Source: Bos javanicus
Lineage: Eukaryota; Chordata; Mammalia; Artiodactyla; Bovidae
Assembly: GCF_032452875.1 (NCBI RefSeq)
Contig: NC_083879.1
Coordinates: 86,251,572 to 86,315,571, forward strand
Length of the DNA: 64,000 bases
Direction: 5' to 3'
Shown: in pieces, positions 1-11,493 of the stretch
Position numbering within the stretch: position 1 is the first letter of the stretch
How the letters are laid out: each line of letters begins with the position of its first letter
Notes under the pieces: model-generated
Seen by the model: only the letters and a program-made list of their open reading frames with translations
Databases searched by the model: none
Told to the model about the DNA's origin: nothing
Translations under genes and position numbers: made by a program

Positions 1-802
1 AGGGTGGGATGAGCTCCAAGGAGAACACCCCCTACACCCTGCTCCGTCTCACACGGCCGGTGCTGTGCGTGGGGAGCAGCTGGAACCGCCGGCCTGTCGG
101 GCCATTTCTGGGCTCACGTTCATGGACTGTCGCAGGTCTTCAGCATGCAATTAGAGTCAGAAGTGCCTTTTCACTGAGGTACCTAATGATTCATGCTGAG
201 AATGTAATTAAAATATCGCGGTAGTTTAAAAATAATGCTCTATTAGGATAATACACCAAAATGGCTAATTCAGACTGAGTGCCTCCTGCTTTGATGACAT
301 GATGGGGAGCATGGTATATGAAACACTTTCATCTAAAACGTGACAGTCTACACAAACACGTCCAATAATGTGCATCAGATTCTGGGTGGATGACATTTCA
401 AACTCTCCACGTGGTCCAGACGCGGCCGAGGGCAGTGTCCGGAGTTCAGGGTGGTGTTTTGAAGTCCTGGCATCCGGACGAACAGAGGCTCCTGTAAATA
501 TCATCTCTGCTCAGCCCACCCAAAGACGGGCTGGACACCTGCCCGGCGACCTTGACCTCTGTCCTTTTCACGTTAACACAGGTTGGAATTCTGAAGCCTG
601 AGCGAGGCTCAGAGGCTGTGCTGCTGGCTGGGGATGGGTCTCAGAGAGCCTCCAGTGCAGGAACCTCACAGTCGCTGCTGAGGAAGGGGGATAGGGGTGT
701 GCAGGGGTGTTGGCACCCAGGCCCCCAGTCCTTGGTCCCTCACTGAGCACCCAGGGCAGCCCGGGGAACCAAGGTTCTGATCACTTCTTTACTTCTTATG
801 GG
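1..802. other. Single-copy sequence, no gene seen
   Basis: Mixed-composition sequence without a recognisable repeat. The stretch around 180-370 is AT-rich and the remainder is GC-rich. The short open frames on both strands show no domain and no start or splice context I can support. Confidence 0.5.
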
Positions 803-966
803 TCTTATTTATTTATTTATTGGAGTATAGTTGGTTTACAATGTTGTGTTAATTTCTGCTGTACAGCAAAGTGGCTCAGTTATACACATATATGCATTCT
901 ATTTTTAAAAATTCTTTTCCATTATGGTTTATCCCAGGATGTTGGATACATTTCCCTGCGTGCAAT
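803..966 (-). mobile_element. L1 LINE 3' fragment (artiodactyl type)
   Basis: The plus strand reads like the reverse complement of an artiodactyl L1 3' region: a TTTA-rich start, then ggagtatagttggtttacaa, then the 'gtacagcaaagtggctcagttatacacata' type segment (852-890). It is truncated and divergent, with no coding capacity, and abuts a BovB fragment on its right. Confidence 0.75.
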
Positions 967-980
967 TGGCACTAACTAGA

Positions 981-1205
981 CTCCTGATGCAAAGAGCCAA
1001 TTCATTGGAAAAGACCCTGATGCTGGGAAAGATTGAGGGCAGGAGGAGAAGAGGGTGACAGAGGATGAGATGGTTGGATGGCATCACCGACTCGATGGAT
1101 ATGAGTTTGAGCAAACTCAGGGAGTGGGTGAAGGACAGGGAGGCCTGGTGTGCTGCAGTCCATGGGATCGCAAAGAGTCAGATGGGACTTGGCGACTGAA
1201 CGACA
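981..1205 (+). mobile_element. BovB (RTE) LINE 3' end
   Basis: A 5'-truncated BovB copy in plus orientation. It carries gaccctgatgctgggaaag, the agg-rich linker, gatggttggatggcatcacc and the terminal part related to BovA SINEs (caaagagtcagatgggactt). The terminal motif is mutated and no open reverse-transcriptase frame remains. Confidence 0.9.
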
Positions 1206-2114
1206 AGGAGAGTTCTGACACTTCCTGAGAGCTTCCCGTAACCAGCCTACAAGCTCAGCTCCCTCAGACTTGCCCAGAGGCTGTGCGAAGGCGCAGGTTG
1301 CTAAGCTGTGGGGGTCTCTGATTTGGGGGTCCCCATCGCTCATGGGCTTCCCCGGTGATGCCTGAGCGTCCAGTCTGGCCACTGTGGGGCCACCAGCAAC
1401 ATATCATACCAACAAATGCTCCCGGGGCTCAGGGTAGTCACTGTGACCCCTTTGTGTTAACAAAAAATAAAACAAAATTAAATCCAAGGAACTGCAAAAG
1501 GCACAGAGTAGGTAAGAGTCTGCTCCGCTGCACACAGTGTGACCACGGGCCGGTGAGCAGAGGGACTAACACAGACCGAAGCTGCTTCCCGGGCCTGAAC
1601 TGCCACCTGCAACCTCCCGGGGCTGCCCAGCCGCACACACAAAGCACCGCAGACCAGGAGGCTCAGCCCAGAAGTGGATCATCTCGGGCAGTCCTGGAGC
1701 CGGAGTCCAGGGTCAGGGGTCCACAGGGCTGGCTCCTCAGGAGGCTATGCCTGGCCCCCCAGAGAGCTGATGTTGGGGGGCAGCCTTGGCTTGTGGACAT
1801 GGCCCCTCAGCCTCTGCCTCTGTAGCTCCCTCTGTGGGTGTCCACCTCAGCGTCTCTTCTCCAGATGCCACTGGCCGTCATAGGACCCCCCCATCTACAC
1901 CTGCCAACCCCATCCAAGTGAGTCCCCCACATACAAATGAGTTCTGCTCCCAGAGCACGTTCGTAAGTCCGGTTTGCTCGTAAAACCAACGAGGAGAGCC
2001 CAGGTACCCAACTAACCATCAGCTGTAGAGTACTGCACTGTAGCGGCTTTGTAATAACTTTTCACACTAATAATACAGACAAAACAAGCACAAAAAGAAA
2101 ACATTTTTCATCTT

Positions 2115-2226
2115 CCAGGACAGCACCTGGAAAAGCACAGTAGTCCAGGACAACAGCTGGGACATGGGCTCCAGGACAGCACCTGGAAAAGCACAGTAGT
2201 CCAGGACAACAGCTGGGACATGGGCT
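2115..2226. repeat. 56-bp tandem duplication (2 copies)
   Basis: The block starting ccaggacagcacctggaaaa at 2115 is repeated from 2171 with essentially no mismatch. The near-identity points to a recent duplication. The block contains an internal half-repeat (ccaggaca...agctggg). Confidence 0.9.
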
Positions 2227-3741
2227 GGCACCAGGCGGGTGGCAGGGAGAGTGCCTGACGGCAGCGGGGAGAGGAGGAGGGAGAGGGGGAGGGAGGGGGC
2301 AGAGCTGCAGGCCGTCGTGACGGGAGGCAGGGGGCCGGCTGAGACGTCTCGTGCCTGACGCTGATGGAACACACCGACGCATCCCTGAAGTTTGCAAGTT
2401 GAAGGTCCTTACGTAGGGGACTTACTGTATCTCCAAATAAGGTCACATCCCAGGGTTTGGGGCAGGGTTAGGACCTCAGGACCTCTGTGCAGAGACACAG
2501 CTCATCACAGAGGACATGCCTGGTCACCAGTGCGCAGCCACTGCCCAGCGGCCTCCCGGAAAGGCGTACAGGGCCGCTGGGCCAGGAAGAGCCCCTGCCT
2601 GCCCCCAGCTGCTCCCTGGTGCGTCCCACAGGCTGAGCAGCCGGAGGCCACAGCCGAGGGCTCCTGGGCACGTGGTCCCCTGGGTGGAGCGGTGCCAGGC
2701 CCAGGCCTGGCAGAGGCACAAGGGGCCCCCCAACTTCGGCCTCGCTCAGCCTCGGGTTGAGTGTGACGACACTTTTCCCCCAGGCGCACCCCCGAGCAGG
2801 GCTGGGCATCCTCAGCCATCGCCCCAGTCACATCCCCCCAAGAGTCAGAGCCGGGGGCCCACTCTCTCCACCGACCATGGCCGGTCCCGGGGCTGCAGGC
2901 AGGACATGTGGGTGGAACTGAAAGTGATGGTCATGACACGTCACGGTGCAGACGCCTCGCGCGGGAAGGACGCAGCAGGCCGAGAGGCGACTGTGGGTGT
3001 CTCCCAGTCCGCGCAGCCCCCGCGGCCTGGGAGCCTCCCGACCGCCCGGCAGGCGCCTCGCTCTGCGTTTCTTCTCCCTGAAGACTCAGGTCAACCCCGC
3101 CAGCTTCCTCCTAAATGCCACCTCTTTACCCGGCAGTTCTGCGTTTCGGGAGACGTGGGAACCGAGGTGGCCTAAGCATTTCTGCAAAGAGCCCGTGCCC
3201 AGGGCTGCCAGGCCACCAGCGGGCCCATGTGGCAGCCTCCGAGTTACACGAGGCTCGGCTCAGCAGCGGACACAGGGGGCCCACGACCTCGGCTCCATGG
3301 ACCCGAGGGTTCCCTCTTGACTTTATCTTGCCTGCCTTGTTTGGGGAGCAGGGTTTCTGCTCTTGCCTTGGGTTAGTTTTGAAGATGAATGTAGAAAGAA
3401 AGAGAAAGTAGAGGTCAAGAAGGCGGGGCAGATCACCCTTCCCACCAGGCGAACCGCTGTGAAGCTTATAAATATTGCACCTCGTTCTCTGAGAAACCTG
3501 CTCTTCTCAAAGCGAAAAGTGAATTCATGGGCACCCTGCGTGTGGGCAGGGCTGTGGTGCCTCCAGGAGGGCAGGTTTTAGAGCGAGCTCTCGGGGTCCC
3601 TGCAGACTGCAGCCTTTCATCGGCGTAGACACCCACATGGCATTGAAGAGCTTTCAGCGGAATGAAGGGGCTTCATCTGCCATCCTCCACCGTTTCCACA
3701 CAGGAGCCCGGCTCTCCTCACCAGCACCTTCCTTCCCTCCA

Positions 3742-3831
3742 TCCCTCGAGAGGGGAAGCAGGAGTTTTCTGTCCCTCGGCGGGTGGGGCAGGGGTCTTCT
3801 GTCCCTCGAGAGGGGAGGCAGGGGTCTCCTG
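3742..3831. repeat. 30-bp minisatellite (3 copies)
   Basis: Three 30-bp units begin at 3742, 3772 and 3802, each starting tccctcg and continuing with a gagagggg- or gcgggtgggg-type core and then a cagg-to-tct segment. Units 1 and 3 are the most alike. Confidence 0.8.
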
Positions 3832-4137
3832 GATCCAGGCTCCCTGCAGGGACGGTGTTCAGGTAGGATGGGGCTGGCAGACACCGGGAGCAGGTGACAA
3901 GGTCCTGAACCCCCACCCATGACCCCTGCTTGCCCTCGGAGCCTGTCCACTCACCCCCTGCCCCTCTCCCAGACAGGACCTGGGCAGGTGCGTATGGGCA
4001 GTGGCCTGGAGCCGCCCGTGGGTTCCACCGTGACGGCCACGGCCATCTCCACTGTCAGCACTGTCGAGGCATCAGCGCCAGGCACCTCCTCTCTGTCAGA
4101 GCAGCTGGTTCCCAAGCCTGGGACGTGGCTCCTGGTA

Positions 4138-4203
4138 CCTTTATTTTATGGGGGAAAACCAAAGCTCAGAATCTTCAACTGATCTGCTAGGGTCACAGAG
4201 ATG
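4138..4203 (-). mobile_element. MIR SINE fragment
   Basis: Diverged match to reverse-complement MIR: a 'ttattttatgggggaaaacc' segment, then 'ctagggtcacagagatg' in the place of the usual 'aaggtcacacagctag'. It is short and old. Confidence 0.4.
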
Positions 4204-4209
4204 TCTAGT

Positions 4210-4338
4210 GAATGAGTGAGTGAGTGAAAGTCACTCAGTCGTGTCTGAGTCTTTGCGACCCCATGGATGATACTGTCCATGGGATTCTCCAGGCCAGGTG
4301 ACTGACCCGGGCTGGGTAGCCTTTCCCTTCTCCAGGAG
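4210..4338 (-). mobile_element. BovA-type SINE, truncated
   Basis: Minus-strand copy starting with a gagt microsatellite tail, then cactcagtcgtgtctgagtc, ccatggatgatactgtccat and the terminal ttctcc motif. The tRNA-related head is missing. Confidence 0.85.
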
Positions 4339-6920
4339 ATGTCCAGAGCCAACAGAAAATTCAGGTCAGCCTAGGACGGAAGACAGTCCAGCCCCCAGGA
4401 GAGCCCAGATCAGCTGCCTCCCGGGGGAGGTGACCCGGCCCCTCTGCGGGGGGGGGGGCACCCCTCCCACTTCCCTCATCCTTGTTTGCCATCGCGCTGG
4501 GCCCTTTGTGGATGACAAAGGGACGAAGGAGGCATGTTCTAATATTTACTCTGCTTCTCGCCTAAGGCTTGCTCCTGCCTGCTCTCAGTTCAAACAGCAG
4601 GTGAATCAGAAGGCTGAGCCTTCTCTTAAAAGACTCATCTTTGACATGTAACCCTTTGTTCTTCCCCCGTGGACCGTGGGGCCATCCAGAAGGAAGTTCG
4701 GCTGGGTCTCGGGAGGCATATGTGCCACCTTGACCCGAGGGCTGAGTCAACAAGGAATCCCACTTGCCGGTTGTTCTTCTCTCAAAGCTGAGCCGCAGCT
4801 GGGAAAACATGGACACACGCAAGCCGGCCGCCCAGCAACGGCCTCCTGCAAGACCGCTCAGCTGCCCTGTGCCGCTGACCGCACCCCACACGCACGTGTG
4901 CCCGCCAGGCGTGCCAGGGGCCCTGCTCACCGCTCGATCCTGCCACTGTCCCATCTCACAGACCAGGAAGGGGGGTAGCTCCCTCGCCCCCACGGCATCC
5001 CAGGCAGCCAGGCTCCTCACTGCAGTCAGCTGCGGAAGCCCCAGCCACATCTCACCAGAAACACCGGCGGAACAGTGAAGACTGACCCGCCCCGTGAGCC
5101 GCTGTCCACGCACACGCAGCAATCCCTGCTGAGGGCCTCATCCCACTGGCGTGGTGCCCTCCGCAGGGGCCTCGTGGGAACAGAGAGGGCTGTCTCCCTG
5201 ACTCCGCAGGAAACGCCCCTCTTGATATGCGCACACTCCTCTCTCCCCCTGGAAGGCCAGTGTTAGCTTCCAACCTGCTCCAGCCCGGGTCAGTCACCTT
5301 TATCTGAAGTCATTCTTTCGTTCACATTTGTCGGAAGATGACTCCCTGGTGCCTCCAGCCAGTCAGAGACGGAGGCGCGGGTCTGTGCTGGGCCTGCGAG
5401 CCCGTTGTCAGACCCGCTTTGTGACGGTGCCCCTTAAAACGTACTGTCCGTCACTTTCTGAATTAATGCTCATCTTCAGCGGGGCCCATGCTCTGCTCCA
5501 GGTCAGCTGGCTATTTTCAGCCTGAAATCAGCATTTGCCACTGGAAAGAACTTGGGAGGTTGGATGGCCCCGGACAGGAGGGGCGTGGCCATGGGCGTCT
5601 GACCCCGGGCCTGGCACCATCGCAGCCCCTGTGACCCCGCGGCATCTCCCCCCCGACAGCTGGGTCGGTCTCCACGGGCCCAGAACCTTGGGGGCGGCCT
5701 GCGGTCTTCTCTGCATCCCGGGGACCCTGCACAGAGAGCTCTGGGGCACCCACAGTGGACGGAAGGGCTGCTCCTCAGTCCGTCACCAGGAAGCTTTCCT
5801 TTCAGGGGGCGACTCAGCTGCTGGCGTCGCCAGGAGCACAGGGCAGGCCGGGAGGCCATGGCGGGATCACCCAGCTCGGCAGAGGGCGGGGAGGCGATGA
5901 GCCCAGGAGGCTGTGCGCTCGGGAGCCGGCCCCGCGGTGAGACCGGCCCCCAGGGGACAGGGGACCGAGCGCCCGGGTTGGGGTGGCGGGGCCTCCCCAC
6001 AGGCCCAGGGGGGCACCCTGCCTGTCCCCAGCCCGCCTGGCGGCTGACACACAGAGGGGCAGAGCGTCGGGGGGCCGGGACGAGGAGCCACTCTGTTTCC
6101 CGTTCTGCTTTGCCTCCTGAGGAAGACGGTTGTAACAGGATTAATGACTGTGATGAGAAATACGTTTCGAGATTAGGGTTGGCGTGTCTTTCCTCATCAA
6201 TTCCTATTCTTTGGGTCATTAAACCTTGACGTTTTAAATGAAACGGTGCTCGCTGGACTGGAGCCAGGCTTCGGGGACAAGGCCTCAGGGAGGTGGCCCG
6301 CGTCCCTCCAGGGAGGCGGGACAAGCGGGCTCTGCTCCGGTCTGCCTGTGGGGGTCGCGGCGTGCTGTGACGGCCCGCCGCCCCTTCTCTTCCGACCCGG
6401 TCTCCGGCCGTGTCCCCAGTCCCTGGCATGTCCCCTGTGTACCTGGAAGGAAGGTCTCGAGGGGCCACCAGGGCAGGAGAGCGTGTGGTCCCCACCGAGG
6501 GTGCTCTGGGCCTCTTGCCGACCACAGCCTGAGCAAGATGCTCTGTGAAGCCAGTGACCAGTCACGCCCAGTGCTGCCTGCACTGGGCACGGCCACATCC
6601 GGTCTGGAAGCTCACGGCCAAGGTCAATACCAAAGCTGAGGCTTTCTGGCCAATCCACTGTTTTCCCACCCCAGCCACTCCCTGGCGAGCCACCTGGACT
6701 TCCTTCCCACACCCACCGACGGGCACAGGGAGGCAGGGGCCAGCCACAAAGGCAAGTCTCTGTCCTGGTGGCATTTGCAGCCCAGGGGTCACACGTCTCA
6801 GATGTCGGCACAAACTGTGACCCACAGACGCCTGTGGCTGAGCACCCTCGCTCCCAAACCCTCCCTGCCCGTTTCTGGGGAGAGTTCCCTGAGGAGTGTT
6901 AGTGAAGAGGATGCACGTGT
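4339..6920. other. GC-rich single-copy region, no gene seen
   Basis: About 2.6 kb without recognisable repeats, apart from an 11-base G run at 4448-4458. It holds the longest open frame of the window (5503-6525 minus, 340 codons). The translation is Arg/Pro/Ser-rich and low in complexity, overlaps several other open frames, and matches no family I know. I treat it as a chance frame in GC-rich DNA. The stretch 6110-6245 is AT-richer. Confidence 0.5.
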
Positions 6921-7131
6921 GCACGCATGCTGAGTCGCTCAGTCGTGTCTGGCTCTTTTTGACTCCACGGGCTGTAACCCATCAGGCTCCCCTGTCATGG
7001 GGCTCCCCAGACAAGAATACTGGAGTGAGCTGCCATGTCCTTCTCCAGGGGATCTTCTCAACCCGGGGATTGAACCCAGGCCTCTTGCATTGCAGTCAGA
7101 TTCTTTACTGTCTGAGCCACCAGGGGAGCCC
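6921..7131 (-). mobile_element. Bov-tA SINE, near full length
   Basis: Minus-strand tRNA-headed SINE. The left end is the BovA tail (gtcgctcagtcgtgtctggc). The right end (7070-7131) is the tRNA-Glu-related head, reading gggattgaacccaggcctct and gagccaccaggggagccc. The head sequence resembles a CTCF core (see findings). Confidence 0.93.
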
Positions 7132-8214
7132 ATGAAGGGGATAAAGGTCCTCAAATTTGTGCTTTTAAAAGACTGTCTGCCAGTTGAGAAGGAGTCGGAG
7201 GTTGAAGGTCAGCAGGCAGATTCAGGCCCAAGTGGGATGGTGCGAAAGCTGGGGTGGGGTGGGGTGCCAAGCCCTTCTCTGGGCGAAGGGGCTGGGGGCA
7301 CCTAGTTCCACACCCGGGGTCCATGGGAGCTGCCCTGGCCCCGCCAGGCACCCCTCACACCTCTTCATGCACACTCAGTGACAGAAGGCTGATCGGGGAC
7401 CCTGATTCCACCACATCCCAAGCAGCTTGGCCAGCAGCCAGGACCCTCTGGGACCCCAGCTGCGCCCTGACACCCCTCTCGGTTGGCACGTGGTTTGGCT
7501 GGCACGCTCTTGCCGCTGGTCTTGGAGGGTGGATGACAGGTTCAAAAGGGCGTGTCCCCGCCTTCCAGAGCCCCCTGGGGGACTCAGCCCTTGAGTCCGA
7601 AGTGTCCTGCAAGCCGGGTCATCTGACGGCACCACCCCCGACTCACCCCTGCACTCTCCCTCCGTCCTGGAGTCAAGGCCCCAAGCCCACATCGGGTCAG
7701 GAGCTGAGGGGGCAGAGCTCAAGGGCAGGGCTGGGCGCCCAAGAGAAGGTGCGTGTTGAGAGATGCAGCCGCCTCAGCACACAAGGTCCTGCCTTTGTTC
7801 TTGGAGCCAGAAGCTCTCCGCCACGCTCAGAGCAGCGTGCTCTCCTGCGAGGAGGAGGGGGTCCCCTGGTGCGGCCTCTGATGGGAAACGCCCGGGAGGC
7901 ACCTTGGCTCGCCGTGGTCACGGACACTTCCGGGGACCCAAGTTTACAAGAGGAAAGACAAACTGGAGAAGCTTCTTGAAATACACATGAAAATGAAACC
8001 CCCATCCACCGGCGGTGAAGGGGATTTCTTGGAGTGGATGCTTCCGTCTGCTCTGAGCCAGCCCACCGTCACCAAAGTACAGCAGCAGAACCGAGGAAAC
8101 CCCAGGGCATTGCTCACCCGCCCCACAAATCCACAGCTTCTTCCGTTGCTGCATTTGTGTGTCACGCTGCCAGGATGGAAGGTGCGGGGTTTTGTACAAG
8201 GCCACTTTACATTT

Positions 8215-8800
8215 AGAATCTGAGATTTGGGAGTTAATGTGCATCGGTGAAGTTCTGTGTTACGTGGCGTGACATGAAACAGCGTACTAGCAAAGCTGAT
8301 CAGAGCACGTGCAGATCAAAGCGCGTTCTCCTCACAGGCTGCGGCACAGAGTCACTGGGCAGGGGCAGTCGTCTTTTATTACTAATGGAAACGTTCTCCT
8401 AATTGTTCCAAACCATCTCAGGACTGATAAGTGTACAGGGTAAGCATTTTATAGGTGTGATTCAATTAATCTCCCCAGAAACACGTCTGTTGGATGCATG
8501 TAAACATGCTGGCTAAACTGTGCGTCTTCATTTCTTCCACTCCGGTGACTGAGACTGTGGAGAACAGACTATAAAAATCGCACCAAAGAGCTTTATTCTC
8601 TTTTTATCGCCTGTCAAATAATTGCCGCGACGCCCCTAGTCGGTGGTGAAACATTGCGTTCCGATGCTGCTAGCAACGCAACGCCGTGTGTGAGTTGCAC
8701 ATTGAGTTTAGGTAATGTACCAGAAACTGTTGCATGAAAACACTAATTTTCTCAATATATATTAGCAGACACGGTGTTTACCAGTGAAAAGTGGGGATGT
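8215..8800. other. AT-rich island, candidate conserved noncoding element
   Basis: Sharp drop in GC against the flanks, no clear repeat family beyond a possible MIR trace, and a compact inverted repeat: ttgcgtt at 8654-8660 and aacgcaa at 8675-8681 around a 14-base loop. Cores such as attaat and ctaatt are frequent. The regulatory role is inference from composition only. Confidence 0.25.
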
Positions 8801-9149
8801 TTTTAAACAGTTTGTTAACTTCGAGTCTTGGCCAGGCTGCACGTGAATGCTGTCTAGCTGGTGTTAGAACTGGGGGCAGAGGCCGCCTCGGGGCTGGAGG
8901 TCTTGGCTGCATGGTTCCCGCCCAGCTGGCCCCACGCATCCTCCGTCACGTGGGCCCTGGCCCCAGACTCACTCGCTGGTCGTGTTTTGGCATCGTCAGC
9001 GTTGCTGACGTCACCGCAAACAGGCCAAGCTCCCCTCCGCCTCCCTCCATCTCCGCTGGGCTCCCCTCAGGCCCTGACCCCACACCCATCCACCCTCGAG
9101 CCGGTCATTCCATGGAAGGAGCAGGAGCCGTTATAACAACTCATCTCAG

Positions 9150-9360
9150 GCTGGTGAGCAAAGAGATGCTTAATTTAATTTGTCTGGCCTGCAAAAAACG
9201 AAATGAGAGAAGTAGAAGAGATGTTATTATCAGCCTTAGATGACGCCAGCCTTCCAACATTCCATTACCTTATTATTGAGCAGGGTTTCCAAGAAGCACC
9301 TCTTTGTCTCTTAGCCTTTCTTAAGAAACCTATTCTTCAGGAATAATTGTTGTCTAAGAG
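9150..9360. other. AT-rich island, candidate conserved noncoding element
   Basis: Unique sequence with ttaatttaattt (9170-9181), atgttattatcagcc and ccattaccttattattgagc. It looks like slow-evolving noncoding DNA and is flanked by GC-rich sequence. No repeat family was recognised. Function is inferred only. Confidence 0.25.
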
Positions 9361-9730
9361 CACGAGGGAAATGCAGCCTCTCGCGGATGTTCGTGTGGCT
9401 GATCTGAACACCGTCCGACGTGACTGTCCTGTGGGCTCCAGCCTTCGTCCTGTGACGTGCTTGGACCTGGTGTTTGGTGGGCCCCATCCTGAGCCTTTTT
9501 ATAAACAATCCTCGCACACAGCATGGGAGGCGGGTCGGTCTGGGCATGTGCTCCTGCTCCCAAGCCCCACCGAGACATGGGCGCACCCTGTGCTGCTGGC
9601 GAGGCCCTGCTCGTTGTCCTGCTGAAGCCGTGGGACTGAGCCAGGCGTGGTCTCACGCTAGCAGACAGCTGCCGGGGTCCACGCGAGTGCAGAGCAACCC
9701 AGCATGGGAGAGGGGCCTCCTCCTGCACTC

Positions 9731-9861
9731 TGCTGCTGCTGCTGCTAAGTCGCTTCAGTCGTGTCTGACTCTGTGTGACCCCATAGATGGCAGCCTACCA
9801 GGCTCCTCTGTCCCTGGGATTCTCCAGGCAAGAACACGGGTGGGTTGCCATTGCCTTCTCC
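9731..9861 (-). mobile_element. BovA-type SINE without tRNA head
   Basis: Starts with a (CTG)n tract, then taagtcgcttcagtcgtgtc, a gaccccatagatggcagcct segment and ends gttgccattgccttctcc. This is the usual layout of a headless BovA copy in minus orientation. Confidence 0.9.
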
Positions 9862-10309
9862 CCTCCTGCACTCTAGCCCCAGGTAAAATCATGCACGAAT
9901 TCCACAGCCATGTCGGACTGCCACGGTGCAAAGCAGCTGTGGATGGTGGAACTAGACGCCTGCCACCGCCACGCCTGCAGCCAGCCAGAGGGGGGTCTAG
10001 TGGGAGGGCGCTTCCTCCAGACCAGAGTCCGGAGGCGCTGTGTGCTTTCAAGTGGGCGGCTGGAGTTGGCTTCTGTTTCCCATATATATTTATAGCACAG
10101 TTATTATCACCTCCTAGCGACGTTCTTGTGACCTCAAGGTTAGGACTAACTGGATTATATTGAAAGGATCTAGACAAAAAGAAGAGGATTATTTTTCAAT
10201 GTAATTTGATAAACACATTTTATGCAATTTTAGTGTAAGAAATTTTATGGTACATCTGGAATATATATGTAATCCCAAAGAAGAAAATAAAATCATTCCT
10301 AATCTAAAA
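9862..10309. other. Single-copy sequence, no gene seen
   Basis: GC-rich up to 10060, then AT-rich (10080-10310) with catatatatttatagcac and several attta motifs. No repeat or gene is recognised. Confidence 0.45.
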
Positions 10310-10475
10310 GGCAGGAGAAGAGGGTGGCAGAGGAGGAGATGGTTGGCTGGCATCACTGACTCAGTGGAGGTGAGTTTGAGCAAACTCTGGGAGCTGGTGA
10401 AGGACAGGGAAGCCTGGCGTGCTGCCGTCCACGGGGTCACAGAGTTTGGACGTGACCGAGGGACTGAACAGTAAC
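10310..10475 (+). mobile_element. BovB LINE 3' end, truncated
   Basis: Plus-strand BovB end beginning in the gcaggagaagagg linker, with gatggttggctggcatcact and the mutated terminal gacgtgaccgagggactgaa. It is inserted in AT-rich sequence. Confidence 0.88.
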
Positions 10476-10942
10476 AGCGGCCTTATTCCCAGAGAGAAAT
10501 CTTTGTTGATGGATGTGGTCTGTCAGATTGGCGATTCTACCATAAGCTGCTGAAAATACTCAGTTTTGCAAAATTTTGAAAACAAGAACAGGATGGAGCA
10601 GACTGTCAAAACCTCTGGCACTTTGCAACTAGAGCCCTGGCAGAAATGGGCAATGGATCCAAACACCCCTCCGGGGAACCCACGGCGAGTCTGGAGAACC
10701 TTGTGGATGTCGGGACTGGGTGCTCTGGCTGAGAGTGGTGGCGGCCAGGGGCGTAGCCCAAGGCACAGCACGCGCAGGACAGCCCCACACAGGGTGCCGG
10801 CAGCCACCACGCCGTCAGCAGAGCAGACTCCAGAGGCCACTCCCTCCCCAGGGCCAGCCCAGCCTTCCCTCCCGTGATGGCCACTCAGCACCCTCCCCTC
10901 ACCTACCCACTCCGGACACCTCCATCTTTTGTTTTATTGTGT
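10476..10942. other. Single-copy sequence, no gene seen
   Basis: Unremarkable sequence, GC-rich from 10670 to 10920. Open frames on both strands of about 100 to 120 codons overlap each other and show no domain. Confidence 0.45.
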
Positions 10943-11137
10943 ACATGCTCAGATGTGTCCCACTCTTTGCAACCCATGGGCTGTAGCCCACCAGGCTCCT
11001 CTGTCCGTGGCGATTCTCCAGGCAAGAATACTGGGGTGGGTTGCCATTTCCTTCTCCAGTTGGGATCTTCCCAACTCAGGGATCAAACTCACGTCTTCTG
11101 CATTGGCAGGAGGGCTCTTTACCACTGAGCCACCTGT
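10943..11137 (-). mobile_element. Bov-tA SINE
   Basis: Minus-strand SINE. The BovA part runs from acatgctcagatgtgtccc to the ttctcc motif, and the tRNA-related head (ccaactcagggatcaaactc, actgagccacctg) is at the right. It lacks the terminal agggaagccc. Confidence 0.9.
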
Positions 11138-11280
11138 AATTCATTTACAGACACATATCTGCATAGAAACACAGAGACGAGCAGGACGCGCCCTGGTCCT
11201 AGAGACCCCACAGTCCAGACAGGAAAGCCGTCTGGACAGCACTGGTTTGCTTTCTGTCTGTTAGTTCATCTAATCTTGCA

Positions 11281-11493
11281 GGGATTCCCTGGTGGCTCAG
11301 ATGGTAAAAAATCTGCCTGCAACACAGGAGACCCCGGTTCCATCCCTGGGTCGGGAAGATCCCTGGAGAAGGGAAAGGCTACCCACTCCAGTATTCTTGC
11401 CTGGAGAATCCCATGGACAGGGGAGCCTGGTGGCTACAGTCCATTGGGTCACAAAGAGTTGAACATGACTGAGCAACTAACACACTTCACACA
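11281..11493 (+). mobile_element. Bov-tA SINE, full length
   Basis: Plus-strand copy. The tRNA-Glu-related head is at 11281-11345 (gattccctggtggctcagat, ggttccatccctgggtcg), followed by the BovA body and the end aagagttgaacatgactgag. The pol III A- and B-box regions are recognisable. Confidence 0.93.

Larger units (their letters stand above)
1206..4137. other. GC-rich single-copy region with two short tandem duplications
   Basis: About 2.9 kb of mostly unique sequence, strongly GC-rich from 2220 to 3100. Overlapping open frames of up to 219 codons exist (for example 2516-3175 plus), but their products are Pro/Arg/Gly-rich with no recognisable domain, as expected by chance in GC-rich DNA. Two minisatellite-like duplications inside it are listed separately. 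Confidence 0.5.
7132..9730. other. Single-copy region: GC-rich left part, AT-rich islands to the right
   Basis: From 7132 to about 8000 the DNA is GC-rich, with a 241-codon frame (7254-7979 plus) that has no domain. From 8215 the composition shifts to AT-rich, and the two AT-rich islands are described separately. A possible MIR relic sits near 8435-8485 (taagcattttataggtgtga), but the match is weak. Confidence 0.45.

Noticed and set aside
5503..6525. 340-codon open frame on the minus strand
   Set aside because: Arg/Pro/Ser/Gly-rich translation with no domain. Several other frames are open in the same GC-rich stretch. No splice or promoter context was found.
7254..7979. 241-codon open frame on the plus strand
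   Set aside because: GC-rich chance frame. No domain or conserved composition.
11281..11345. tRNA gene (A- and B-box-like sequence)
   Set aside because: This is the tRNA-Glu-related head of a Bov-tA SINE. It cannot fold as a full tRNA, and the same applies to the other SINE heads.
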